Shown one piece after another: positions 54,122-64,000 of a stretch of 64,000 nucleotides of DNA. The stretch lies in NCBI RefSeq assembly GCF_027921745.1, contig NC_079239.1:1205501-1269500 (forward strand), written 5' to 3'. This stretch comes from Schizosaccharomyces osmophilus. Its lineage: Eukaryota; Ascomycota; Schizosaccharomycetes; Schizosaccharomycetales; Schizosaccharomycetaceae. The notes beneath the pieces were generated by a model. That model had not been told where the DNA came from, searched no databases, and saw nothing but the letters and a program-made list of their open reading frames with translations. The translations under genes and the position numbers were made by a program. How positions within the stretch are numbered: the stretch's first letter is position 1; each line of letters begins with the position of its first letter.

Positions 54122-54784
54122 ATGAACGAACCAAACCATTCAATTAAGGTAATGAAAACATAAAGCACGAATTTCAAAAAAACTAGAGAAAGAAAGGCTT
54201 GTACTCTTCTTACTCCTTTAGTTCTTTGTAGTTCAGAGCTGTTATTCGTAAATTATTTGATTCTCAAGCAACACAAACCGAAAGCTGCTTTCCGGTTGTA
54301 GACAAGATTAAACAACTAAAAATATAAAAAAGGAATACTTCAAGAGATCCTCCTGCGTACATCTATGCCAGTGTTTACAATGATGATCTCGAAAGGGGTA
54401 CGTACACACCACACATTAAAAAAAACCATTCAATTCAGGTTGGGTCGAAGCCAAATACGAGTTAAAAATTACTATCTCTAATTTCAATTTGGTTGTCAAT
54501 TTTATAAGGAATGGTCACGGCAAACTGTTGGAAAAATTAGATTATAACTTTCCTGATACTTTAGTCAAAAAAGTTTCGTATCATCGAATAACAACAGCAT
54601 TGTTTGCATTAATTAGTAATTTAGTAACATCATACCACTTAGTTATCTGCTACAGGAACTCGTTTTGTTTCTTCACGCTGTTGGTATAACAAGAGATTTG
54701 TTTAAATGTGTAGTATACATGGTTGCATTAACAGCTTTTGACGATGCAGCAATAGTTTCTGCTGCTATAGCAATTTTGTATTAG
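54122..54784 (+). CDS. Unrecognised small gene, five exons (tentative)
   Basis: Not recognised. A set of exons joins in phase: 54122..54148, 54232..54247, 54347..54397, 54439..54623, 54656..54784, giving 135 residues from MNEPNHSIK to a TAG. Middle motifs are PPAYIYASVYNDDLERGW and KYELKITISN. The tail is hydrophobic, ELVLFLHAVGITRDLF then AFDDAAIVSAAIAILY. Donors GTAATG, GTAAAT, GTACGT and GTAACA are weak to fair, and the 16-nt exon 2 is uncertain. The open, protein-like exons 3-5 and consistent phases are the main support. It is divergent from mde6 across a FLEX site, so it may be a meiotic gene with a shared promoter. I recall no S. pombe gene annotated here. Confidence 0.42.
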
Positions 54785-55708
54785 TTGTAGTATTAAGTAT
54801 TGGTGCTGTAAGTTTCACAATTTATAATATTTTTATCTTCTTATATGGAATGGAGATTCAACGCTCAGCAGAACACAATAGTTCGCCAACGCTTCCTAAC
54901 TATCAATAAAGGGAAATAAAAGAACTTTTTCACCGCCAACTATGAATGAAGAAATAGAGATAAGACTAATCCTCCTACTTTAGTTTCTTTCATCCCAAAG
55001 ACAGGGAGTTCTATCTAACCGCGGGAATCAAAATCATAGACTTACTACAACTGTTCTATTAAGTTAGGTATAAATATTTATAATTGAATTTCTTTTTTCA
55101 GATGACTGTACTTTCACTACATACGCATTTAAGTCGCCTTTATTATTCTGTTACTTGTCGAGGAACATCCCACAATAAGGGAATTGAAAAGCATGTCCAC
55201 ACATGAACCAAATTACAAAAGAAAGGATAATTAAGAGGAAAAAATATAGAAAAGTCAATAGTATTAAAGCTTCTCCCGTTGTCCCAACCGTAATACGAAC
55301 GAGATCAACTCTGCCCTACTACTAAAATTCAAACGGTTAACAAACACTTTTTCCTTCTTGACTTTTTGTGTCCTTTGTACATTTACCCTTGCTTTATTCT
55401 ACCAAATTTTCTGTTCTCATGACAATGTTTGGTTTCTCCCTTTCCCTTCGATATTTGCATCTGCATAACGTCCATTTATCCTCACGCTAGTTAGTCTCGT
55501 TTATTTATTAATTGTTTTGCAATACGAATGTTTACTCGTTTTATTTCTATTTTAGATCTTCAATAAGATATTGATTGGTGTTTCAAGAAATGCTGTGAAT
55601 GCATTGCTTCCCTTCGTATACGCTCAATTCAAGGACATGAAAGTAAAAAAAAGTACAACTATGAAATGAAACATTCTTAAGGATAAATCAAAAAGAAAAA
55701 TGAGAGGA
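54785..55708. other. Gene-free interval before the second 5S gene
   Basis: 920 bp of AT-rich DNA in which I see no coding region or structured RNA. Confidence 0.5.
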
Positions 55709-55827
55709 AGCCTACAGCACCCCGGATTCCCATGTTGTCTCCAACCATAGTACTAACGAGGCCCTCAGACGCTTAACTGCAGTGATCGGACGGGAACTGG
55801 TGTTTTCGCCTAGGTATGGCCGTAGAC
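55709..55827 (-). rRNA. 5S ribosomal RNA, second copy
   Basis: A 119-nt copy identical to 2682-2800 within the transcribed region as far as I can compare by eye. The same strand and same upstream flank are kept. Confidence 0.96.
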
Positions 55828-55955
55828 AACTCTCTATCTTTTTTAAGCTATCTATACTATTCATAAGTTACTTTAATAGTATACGGGGTTTGTGTTACAC
55901 ATACGTTTGTCATTGAATTGAATTGAATCCAAACAAAATGATACGAGACGCCGTC
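55828..55955 (-). repeat. Duplicated 5S upstream flank
   Basis: Nearly identical to 2801-2935, with the ATTGA run one unit shorter. Similarity stops abruptly at both ends of the roughly 260-bp block. Confidence 0.8.
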
Positions 55956-56624
55956 CATTCCTGCTGAATTGTTAACACCTTGAAATGTATCGAACTTCAC
56001 TTCTTGAGAAATGAATGCAGGAAATTTGACAATTAATGTGGAAACCTAATTTCGTGATTGTTATTTTGCTTGCGTTTTCGTGAGTAGACATTTTTTGTTG
56101 AACAAATAACCAAAGTACATTCAAACTTATGATTTAACATTAGGTCCGTTCAAATTTCTTTACTCACATTTACGCGATTAAAATGAAAGTTAAGTCTTTT
56201 TTTTCTTTTTATGGATTTTATGCCGACGGATTGTTTGTGTTTAGAAGACGACTTGTTTACATTTTGTCACCCCGGCAACCATTATTGTTTAATTAAAAAG
56301 TAAGCGCAGGACTTTTTACTATAAACAAAGCAACCCATTAAATTCTTTGAAGGATATTTGAGCCATTCAAACGTGTCATCACAGCCGAAAAGCTTCATTA
56401 TTCAATTGCTTTCACATTGATTCAGTAACCTCGGTTTACAACTAAGCATTTCATACCTACGCTTATTTTCCTGCATTTCCCCTTCTTGCTTAGTATTGTA
56501 TTCCTTTTGACTCGATTTCCTTCTTTTTAAATTAGTATCTTCAACTTTCGTTTACAAGGGTTTCCTTCGTCAGCTACTTCATAGAAACATTCACTGCCTT
56601 CGTTTCTAACTGCTGTTAAAAAAG
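55956..56624. other. Upstream region of pun1
   Basis: About 670 bp. A TTGTTTAC (FLEX-like core) lies near 56265. No gene is seen. Confidence 0.55.
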
Positions 56625-57482
56625 ATGGGACTCAAAATACTCAAATTTGTGTTTATGGCTGCGGCCGTCTTGTGTACTGCGGTAGGCGGTCTTTTATCCA
56701 TTCTTTGTATAATTAACCAAACACAACATAATACTGCCTTTCAAAATATATACTTCGTTCAGCTCAACACTACCTCGTTGTTTTCAGTCAATAATGCTAC
56801 CGAGCTCGCACAGTCAATAGGAGACCAAATACAAGGCGATTTAGCAAATCAACTAACCCAAATTATTGAAAAGGACAACTCGCAGATTCAAGCTGCCATT
56901 ACACAGCTAGAAAAGCAAATGAAGGAGATTTCAGGTGTTCCCGATTGGTATTCAGTCGGTCTTTGGAATTACTGTGAAGGCAAGGCCGATGACTATACAA
57001 ATCCTACTTATTGTAGTAAGCCTTCGTCGAAATATTACTTCAATCCTGTAAAAATGATCGAAAATGATCTATCAGACGCTGCCAACACCCAAATTAGTCT
57101 CCATTTATCTGATGAAGCTGAATATGGTTTAAAAATTTCAAAAGGTATATGTTATGCTCTGCGAGCTATGTATATTTTAGGATTCATGTTTTTCGTTTTT
57201 ACACTTGCTTCTGTATTAGTTTCTGGGTGCCCCTTCTTTGGCCCTCTATTGGTCTCTGTGTGCTGCTTCTTTGCTACAGTCTTCACATTAGTAGCTGCAT
57301 GTATGGCTGTTGCTTTTTATCGGGTTGTTATTTCTAAACTTGAGGAACACCTAACCATGTTAAATATCCCAATGGTTTTGGGGAAAAAAATATTCGCATA
57401 TTCTTTTATTTCCGCAGCTGCTGGTATAGCAGCCCTTATTTTGTTCTTTATTGCCAACTTGACTACGTACTCCCCTGTTTAG
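56625..57482 (+). CDS. pun1: SUR7/PalI-family plasma membrane protein Pun1
   Basis: 285 residues, single exon. SUR7-type proteins are four-helix membrane proteins of eisosome-like and stress-responsive patches. The first helix is at about 5-28. The extracellular loop holds the claudin-like Gly-Leu-Trp-x-Tyr-Cys motif (GLWNYC, about residue 110) and paired cysteines. Three more hydrophobic segments follow at about 182-205, 208-230 and 260-280. N-glycosylation sequons (NTT, NAT) lie in the loop. Place between mde6 and ain1 agrees with S. pombe pun1 from memory, and function in cell-wall integrity and nitrogen stress is inferred from that. Confidence 0.88.
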   Translation: MGLKILKFVFMAAAVLCTAVGGLLSILCIINQTQHNTAFQNIYFVQLNTTSLFSVNNATELAQSIGDQIQGDLANQLTQIIEKDNSQIQAAITQLEKQMKEISGVPDWYSVGLWNYCEGKADDYTNPTYCSKPSSKYYFNPVKMIENDLSDAANTQISLHLSDEAEYGLKISKGICYALRAMYILGFMFFVFTLASVLVSGCPFFGPLLVSVCCFFATVFTLVAACMAVAFYRVVISKLEEHLTMLNIPMVLGKKIFAYSFISAAAGIAALILFFIANLTTYSPV

Positions 57483-57731
57483 TTCTGTATATCATTCACG
57501 TTGGTCTGTCTTTTATGGAATGGTTCCTTATTTCTGAAACAGCCACCTTTCGTTACTCTCTTACCATGAGTAGTCATTTATTGATTACAACTCTTTCATT
57601 TTGTTTTGCATATTGTTTAATTTTCTTTGATTATAATTAATTATTCAGCACAAAATTCCTATAAAAAAGCTTAAATTGCAAAAAAAAACATTGTATCAAA
57701 AGAGCGTATCTGAAATGAATGGGTATTCTGT

Positions 57732-59815
57732 TCATGGGAATTCTTTGTCTTCTGCAATCAATTCTCTGATCCAAGTTAAGTAATCCATTCCCTTGTTATC
57801 TTTCTTCATGTTTGTTTCCAAAAATTTCACAAAATTTGGACGAACTTGACTTTTCATTAAATCATCGACTGTAACATAGGACTTTCCATCAGCAACATCG
57901 CAAAAGGCGTACAAAACTTGACGGGCGCTGTCACGATCTTCTAGTTCCTCCATCACAACTTCTGTGAAACGTTCACATGTTACTCCCTCTTCACCGTTCG
58001 ATGCTCTCTCAAATAAGGCCGTACCTTCTTCCGAGTCATAAACTAAACCCAAAGAAGCCAATGCGGCATAAAATTCCATCTCATTCAACAAATTTGACTT
58101 TTTCTTCTCAAAATGACGGAAGACGGTTGCTATACCATCCAATTCTTGCTTCGAGAGGGTTCGTTTCTCTCTTTCCAAAATTTCGTTCTGTAAGTACTTT
58201 ATTTTATGAGCAATAATTTCAGCTGTGACACCGAACTCATGTTCCAAATCGTCATAGGAAAATAAAGTGTAATCATTTTCTTCAATACCTGCTTCCCTAC
58301 AGTTGTCTGAATGGACCTTCACGCTGGCTAACTCAATTTCCAATGGACCTAAATGTTCTTGTAAAAACTCAACATGGTCTAGTTGATCCCTCCATTCTCC
58401 CTGAAGGTTAGAAATCTCATTTGAAATGGTTGAAAGCATTTTTGAAAAACTGTTTGCGCGTTCTGCGAAAGATATACGCATATTTTCTTTAATCTCTCTC
58501 ATACGGGTATTTATTAACTTAGAGCGATCTGCTTCTTCGGTCAGAAAATCCTTCCATTCACGTTCCAAGTCCACAATTTTCAAGCCAGCAGGAGGCTCAT
58601 ACATTTGAAGTTGGTAGGTTTTTAGACTTGTCTGAATTGTTGCGAGGAGGGATTCAAGGTCAATTTTCTCCTTTACCCATTCTCGTTTTTCAGCTGCCTT
58701 GAAACCAACAAAATCTCGAGAATGAGCTTTAACATCAGAATATGTGTTCTCAAAAGTAGATGCCTTCCAGTATTCACGAACTCGAGAAATGCTCTCTAAA
58801 AGTCGTTTCATACGAGTTTCATAGTCTTCCTGCATCGAGCGCGTTGACATCAAAACTTCCGTAAATCTCTCAACTCTTCTAGCAGCAGTCTCGACCTTAT
58901 CCAGGGTAGAAAAAGCATGAAAGTATTCCGCAATATAAGTCATGATACTGCGTTCATCGGGACGATCGACATCGCAAACATCCTCGACGTCGATTAAACG
59001 AGGGATACCGATATGCTCTTGAGCAATATCAAAAGCAAGCTGCATATTTTTTCGATTGTCTTTTTTGTCTAGTTCGTGATAGTTCAACAGGTCAGGTCGA
59101 TGCTTGTGAATTAAAGCACAGAATGCCAAGCCATTCGTCCAACTTCTTGAGAAATCATGAATTTCCACCTCTGGACGATACTTTGCAGTTTTCCGCTGAC
59201 ACCATAGAAGCAAACCTTCCTTAGCAGTCAAACCTTCTTCATTAATATCAGCAATTGTGAATCTTAAAATCAAAGTCCAAATTAAACCAAGGATTAATTT
59301 GAGGTTTCCATCAACGATGTCTAGAACCAGTTAATTTTCTATTATAGAACAAATAGATAATATCTTTTACTCTTTTGATAATGCCAACTCCCTTCAGTTA
59401 CAGTCCCTTCATGTAAACAAAGTACTAAACTTTTGCAGAACCTTATGGAAAGAAAGCTTTATTACCAAAGTATTCTTAAATTTTCATACCAGCTGGACCA
59501 ATGTTTGTTAAAGGCATCCCTTTACTCTTGATGTACTCCAAAGCCTTATTGACATTTTCGAGTTTGTGCAAACGGAGACGAGGCTTCCGATTGTATTTCC
59601 CTAATTGTTCATCGCCAATGATTTCTAATAGCTGAATTAAGAGTATTCCGTCTGATAAATCTTTCCCCAGGTTTAAAACCGTAGGTAAATCGTGTAATGA
59701 AAGTTTTGTGTTAAACCTATATTTGTTTCGCTTGTTAATCCATATTTTCCTTCGTTCTTACTTACCATTTTGTAAAAGTTCTATTTTGTACGTTCTGCCA
59801 TTGATTTGCTTGCAT
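57732..59815 (-). CDS. ain1: Alpha-actinin
   Basis: Exons 59815..59766, 59716..59490 and 59320..57732 give 621 residues, the size I recall for S. pombe Ain1. It cross-links F-actin in the cytokinetic ring. The first exons restore the actin-binding start VQNRTFTKWFNTKL and the first CH domain. The second CH domain has LLLWCQRKTA and FSRSWTNGLAFCALIHKHRP. Only two spectrin-like repeats (about 245-480), not four, form the rod, as in fission yeast. The EF-hand domain (about 490-615) lacks a clear canonical calcium loop. The introns of 49 and 169 nt sit in the CH1 region. Confidence 0.96.
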
Positions 59816-60498
59816 CAAAGGTAACTTCTTCGTGACAACTATGTTTCGGTGGGAGTAAATATTACAAGAAATCAGCTCTATAAGTTAAGGGAGGTTACAA
59901 GCTATACTTGCTTGATGAGCGTTACATTTGAAATTTGTGAAAATACACTTATTGAATTATTATTATTGATCTATGAAGCTTTTCAAGCTTGTGGAAAACA
60001 AGCAGCGTTTATTTCCAGCTCCAAAATTTTAATATGTAAAAATCCTGAATCCTACAGGTTTCTTTTTATTTTCTTACTATTACTATAGTAGTTGATTGAA
60101 CATTCTCTAAAAGTCATAGTTAACAATTTTTTTCAGGCTCTGCCAACCAAAGATACAATAATTGGTTTATTAGCAGAAGGAAATAAATACAAATTATGTG
60201 TCATAAATATCATTTCTATGTGAAATTATTTCATAAAAATTCGTTTTCCATCAAATGAATGCATTTCATTTGGATTGGATACAAGTTACACCCTTGAAAA
60301 CATGCTTTTGTATAGTCGCAATAATGAAATTACCTATAAAACAGCAAGCTTGCTTGTCAACGCATTTCGCCAGTTTACTTTCAGGAGTTTCTGTGAGAAA
60401 AGAAAGGAAAATTCAATTTACCAGTAACCTTTCGAAGTACGAGCATAATCGTTTCATGGGTTAAAGGCCTCAAATTAAATAATGCAAGCACATAAAAA
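59816..60498. other. ain1 upstream region with possible small exons on + strand
   Basis: 683 bp. An open stretch at about 59890-60056 (+) ends near a potential donor, and a 28-codon open stretch follows a TTTTTTTCAG acceptor at about 60136. They may form a small gene starting at ATG 59841 or 59914, but the first ATG lies only 26 bp from the divergent ain1 ATG and phases fit only in part. I list it as unresolved. Confidence 0.3.
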
Positions 60499-60996
60499 TT
60501 AAGGGATTACTAACTTCTGTCCCTCTGGTAATTCAAACTTGGTCTCTGAAGCTGCCCCTTGAAAGTCATCATCGGCGTTCGTAGAGTTAATGCCAAACTT
60601 TATGAACAATCCGGTCCATTTAGCTTCATCATCTTGCTCCTCGTTCATCTGGGCTTTGGCCAATGTCTTAATCCTTTGTCTTAAAGGTACTTTCTCCCAA
60701 GACAAAAAGCAATGTTCGTCGGCAGAAACAGGGACTGACAGGAATGATTCCAATGGAATAGATACGTTTTCTTCTAAAATACGAAGTTCAACTCCATCAG
60801 GCACGTCGATCGGGAGTAAAAGCACGTTTTTCTGAAATGTGAACACTTGAGATGTTCCTTCTTCTGCAAAAAGATCACTTTCTGCCAGATCGCAAACAAA
60901 TGTGTTGTCATCAAACTCTGCGGATATGCTGGAAGCAAATTGTTCGCATATACCCTTCAATTCTTCTTGTTCTACGGGCCTAAAGTTCAAAGACAT
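60499..60996 (-). CDS. Unrecognised 165-residue acidic protein
   Basis: 165 residues, ATG at 60996 (MSLNFRPVEQEELKG), single exon. I do not recognise the family. The sequence is hydrophilic and acidic, with regular beta-like segments (VFTFQKNVLLLPIDVP, VELRILEENVSIPL), a conserved-looking SWEKVPLRQRIKTLAKAQ and a soluble tail. There is no signal peptide or membrane segment. Codon use and the compact frame look real. It sits between ain1 and the Na+/H+ exchanger. Both neighbours are on the same strand, with 200 bp from the exchanger stop codon. Confidence 0.72.
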   Translation of the reverse strand: MSLNFRPVEQEELKGICEQFASSISAEFDDNTFVCDLAESDLFAEEGTSQVFTFQKNVLLLPIDVPDGVELRILEENVSIPLESFLSVPVSADEHCFLSWEKVPLRQRIKTLAKAQMNEEQDDEAKWTGLFIKFGINSTNADDDFQGAASETKFELPEGQKLVIP

Positions 60997-61196
60997 ATTT
61001 TTGGTTGTTGAAGCACTACGCTGTAAAATGTAGCAAATGGTTATAACATTTTTTATATGGCATAGAAATTAGCAAAACAAAAACAGGTAGCAACTCTTTA
61101 ACATTCTTTAGTTATTTACAAAGGACATATACACATAGAACTTATACTCTCAGAATCATTATGGCATTACTATAAAAATGATCGACAATGAGGCTT

Positions 61197-63173
61197 TCAC
61201 TTTCTTGGGCTACTTTTTGAAACGTCCCGTTCCAGTAAAACAGGTTTAATAACCTCTTCATCAAAGCGTGAAAACCATTGGGCTTGATCATCTCTAGATG
61301 CATGGAAAAAATGGTTGAATGCTCCGGCAGCTCTTTGGTATTGCTCAAAAGTATTAGAAATTTTCTTTGAAGGACTAGCCTCAGAGAATACCTCTACATT
61401 CTCATAATCATCTGGCACAATTGGTCGATCAGGGGCAGCAGCTGGAGAATCAAGAGACGCATTGGAAAGCTCCATAGCTCCATTCTCTAAATCATAGTCA
61501 GCCGTAGCCTGCCATGGAAGCATGGAGAATTCGGTATCGCTATCCACATCGGCAGCTACACCAGTTTCGATGTTTAAAATTTCAAGCATACGAGAAGTAG
61601 TTCCACCGAAAATGATAAGTGTCAGTACAACTACAACAAGTGTTGTGGCCTTGAGTGTCTGAGCATTTTCACCTTCGAAACCAGCGGCTAAAGCGACACC
61701 TACGGCACCACGAAGACCAGCCCAGAAAAGCATCATTTGATAACTATATGGGATATGGTCTATGAGAGTTCCGTCCTTTTGGCGATGAAATTTGTTCATT
61801 AGTTTACTCAAAGGAAAAACGTTCATATATCTAGAAGCAGTTACCGCAATCTATACATCATTAGTACATTTCCCGGGTGAGCCATGCCAACAGCTTATAC
61901 ATACCGTGGTAATCAAAATAAATATAGGTTTATAGACTAGATCAACTTGAGTGAATAAGGACATTCCCAAATAAATAAATATAAAGTTCTCAGACAACTG
62001 AGCCAAAACTCGAAACACATATTTCGTGCTCAATTTTGCCTTGTAAGACATATTATAGAAAGCATAATGTTTCAAAGTTATTCCGCAAAACAATAGTGAG
62101 ACAACGCCAGACATGTGACATCCATTGGAAAAAAAATAAGAGGCATATGCCATGAGCAAGATAATGCAAGATTCAATGTGAGGATAACGTCGCAAATAAG
62201 AATATTTCAAAAGTAAAGCAGTCATAAGCCCGACGGAAACGCCAATTAACAGACTTACGAAAAACGTAATTATAAAAATAGTTATACCGTTAAATAGGGT
62301 AAACAAATGAAGTTGTTTTCCTTGAAATTTTTGCAAAGTTTCAAACATAACAATTGCAACTGCGTCATTTAGAATACTCTCACCGAAAATAATGGTGTAA
62401 AGCTTTTGATCCACTCTATAAGAATTGAAAATCGCAAGAACAGTGACGGGATCCGTGGCCGATAAAGTAGCGCCCATGGACAATGCTTCTACAAAGGACA
62501 TGTGGAAGTTTTCAAAGTTTAAAAATGAGAATATGTATACGAGGATTCCCAAAGTAACGGCGGATATAAAAGTACCGGCAAAAGCAAAAGTAAGGATTGT
62601 GCCTATATTTCGAAAGAAATTTGACTGTTCCGAGTTAGCACTTCGTACAATGAATGGATTTAAGTAGCAGCGCATGACTACGAGGAAGAAACATACCTGA
62701 TGCAATTCATACCCCGAATTGAGAATGATAGGCGGAAGTAAGACGTTGAAAAAATACGTAGAGTGAAAAGAAACCATATTTTGAATAATCAATCCTGGAG
62801 AAACCCGAATGATCAGGCCGACAACCATACCGACAAAGACGGAAATGACGGTTTCATGAATGGCTCGAATCTTTTTTGATTGAACATAATAGCTAGTAAG
62901 AAGGGCACCAATCAGGAGAACGAGAAGAATAAACAGAGCCCAACTTGAGTACAGCTCTTGTAAAGCTGGATCTTGATCATCATCCTCATCGCCATCAGCT
63001 CGTCTGATAACTAAAATATGTTAGATTTAGCACGACTTAAAGAATAATTTCCAAGAGTAAAAAAAAGTTATTGACTGCCAAATCGAGGAGTTTAATGATT
63101 AACAAACAGTCAAAGCTTGACTACCAGAACTTCGTGGTTCATACTCACCATTAATTATGGAAGCAGCATCCAT
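61197..63173 (-). CDS. Na+/H+ exchanger, endosomal NHX type
   Basis: Four exons (63173..63149, 63010..62697, 62624..61905, 61850..61197) give 570 residues in phase. CPA1 exchangers swap Na+ or K+ for H+, here probably on endosome or prevacuolar membranes. The N-terminus MDAASIIN precedes an acidic cytosolic part and about 12 helices. Signatures are FFNVLLPPIILNSGYELH (amiloride-type region), ATDPVTVLAIF and FGESILNDAVAIV (carrying the ion-binding ND), and WAGLRGAVGVALA near the end. The tail of about 150 residues is cytosolic and acidic. S. pombe has an exchanger gene next to ain1, by recall. Confidence 0.94.
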
Positions 63174-64000
63174 GAGAGTACAGAAAAGAGTTAGTTTGAA
63201 TGCGATAGCACTTTTTCGTGGACGAATTCAACGGCTGTGAAATCACAGTAGTGAGCGAACAGATTTCCCTCAAGTGTTAATGAAAACGACAGCTTTTAAA
63301 CTTATATAAGCTTTATAGAAAGAGTTACTTTCATCAAAATGCACGAATATGTACAAAATATTGAATGGATTTCTGATAACAATTCTCCGTATAGAAGCTT
63401 CACTGTTCACGAAATATATTTGTTACTTCTACCGTGTTACTTTGTTCCTTGTCTGTAGGCGGTTTATCATTGCCAGATTTTAAAATGTAAAATCCTTGGT
63501 ACCTGGGTTATGCATGGGTTTGAAATCATTACTGCAAGTTTAATTCATTAAGTTTCTTATTCAACAATAGTGACAGATGGTTCTGTAAGTGTGTCTGTAA
63601 TATACTTTTTTGACCAATGTTGTTTGATATGTAGAACACACAGAAAAGTCACTATGGAATGATTCTTATTGTAAGGCTCAGATTGTGTTAAATAGAATTC
63701 ATTTCACTTTGACTTTCTATATGTGCTTTCGCGAGTTGAAATCAAAGCTACCGAAGAGCGAGGTTACTCGAGTATGACAGATTTTCCTGTTCACAAAAAA
63801 TCATGGGAATAAACCCATAACTGACTATATCAAAAAAAGAATGTAAGTATTCAGAAGGAATATACGTATATATTTAGGGGATACTTTGTAAGAAGCCAGC
63901 TTCAACACAGTTCGGCAAAGGTATTTAACAACCATGATTTCCAAATGAAAATAAAAAAGGGACCAGTCAATACCGATACCATTGGTTTATTTTTACAACC
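63174..64000. other. Upstream region of the exchanger gene
   Basis: 827 bp to the window end. A TATATAAGC lies near 63303. No gene is seen, so the next gene must lie outside the window. Confidence 0.55.

Overview
This window is a nuclear chromosome segment from a fission yeast (genus Schizosaccharomyces). The evidence is compact AT-rich genes with many short introns (GTATGT/GTAAGT donors, CTAAC-type branch points), ribosomal-protein promoters with HomolD/HomolE boxes, dispersed 5S genes, and proteins that match fission-yeast families in sequence and length (Lys1, Gua2, Ain1, Vps29, Ect1, Moa1, Sgo2). From memory, the order per1-rpl10-lys1-prm1-gua2, then PI31-naa10-moa1-vps29-ect1-HAL3/TS-rpl42, then bud6-sgo2-ppk3-ubr11-mde6-pun1-ain1-Na+/H+ exchanger follows the S. 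pombe chromosome I arm next to cen1. Protein divergence and a left flank rich in tRNA and 5S genes point to a non-pombe species, perhaps of the octosporus/cryophilus/osmophilus group. I cannot fix the species.

Layout. Positions 1-6.3 kb hold no convincing protein gene, but have tRNA-Arg, 5S rRNA, tRNA-Ala, tRNA-Asp, tRNA-Val and many microsatellites. I read this as the edge of a pericentromeric domain. From 6.3 to 20.4 kb lie an amino-acid permease, ribosomal protein uL16, alpha-aminoadipate reductase, the cell-fusion protein Prm1, a second tRNA-Arg and GMP synthase. From 20.7 to 31.4 kb lie a PI31 proteasome regulator, glutaredoxin, the NatA catalytic subunit, the meiotic kinetochore protein Moa1, retromer Vps29, CTP:phosphoethanolamine cytidylyltransferase, a HAL3/thymidylate synthase fusion, ribosomal protein eL42 and a DUF1761-like membrane protein. 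From 31.5 to 43.5 kb lie Bud6, shugoshin Sgo2, the SCY1-like pseudokinase Ppk3, an intron-bearing tRNA-Val, a tandem pair of LTRs and a TRAPP subunit. From 43.7 to 64 kb lie the giant N-recognin Ubr11, tRNA-Phe, tRNA-Cys, muskelin-like Mde6, a small unrecognised five-exon gene, a second 5S gene, SUR7-family Pun1, alpha-actinin Ain1, a small unrecognised protein and an endosomal-type Na+/H+ exchanger.

There is no operon logic, but some themes recur. Moa1 and Sgo2 both act on meiotic centromere cohesion and orientation. Mde6 has a perfect FLEX (Mei4) site upstream, and prm1 has a perfect Ste11 TR-box. The RNA polymerase III genes at the left end have sister copies (tRNA-Arg, tRNA-Val, 5S) inside the arm. 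Exon structures were deduced by eye from splice signals, phase and protein similarity; lengths that come out in frame are noted per gene.
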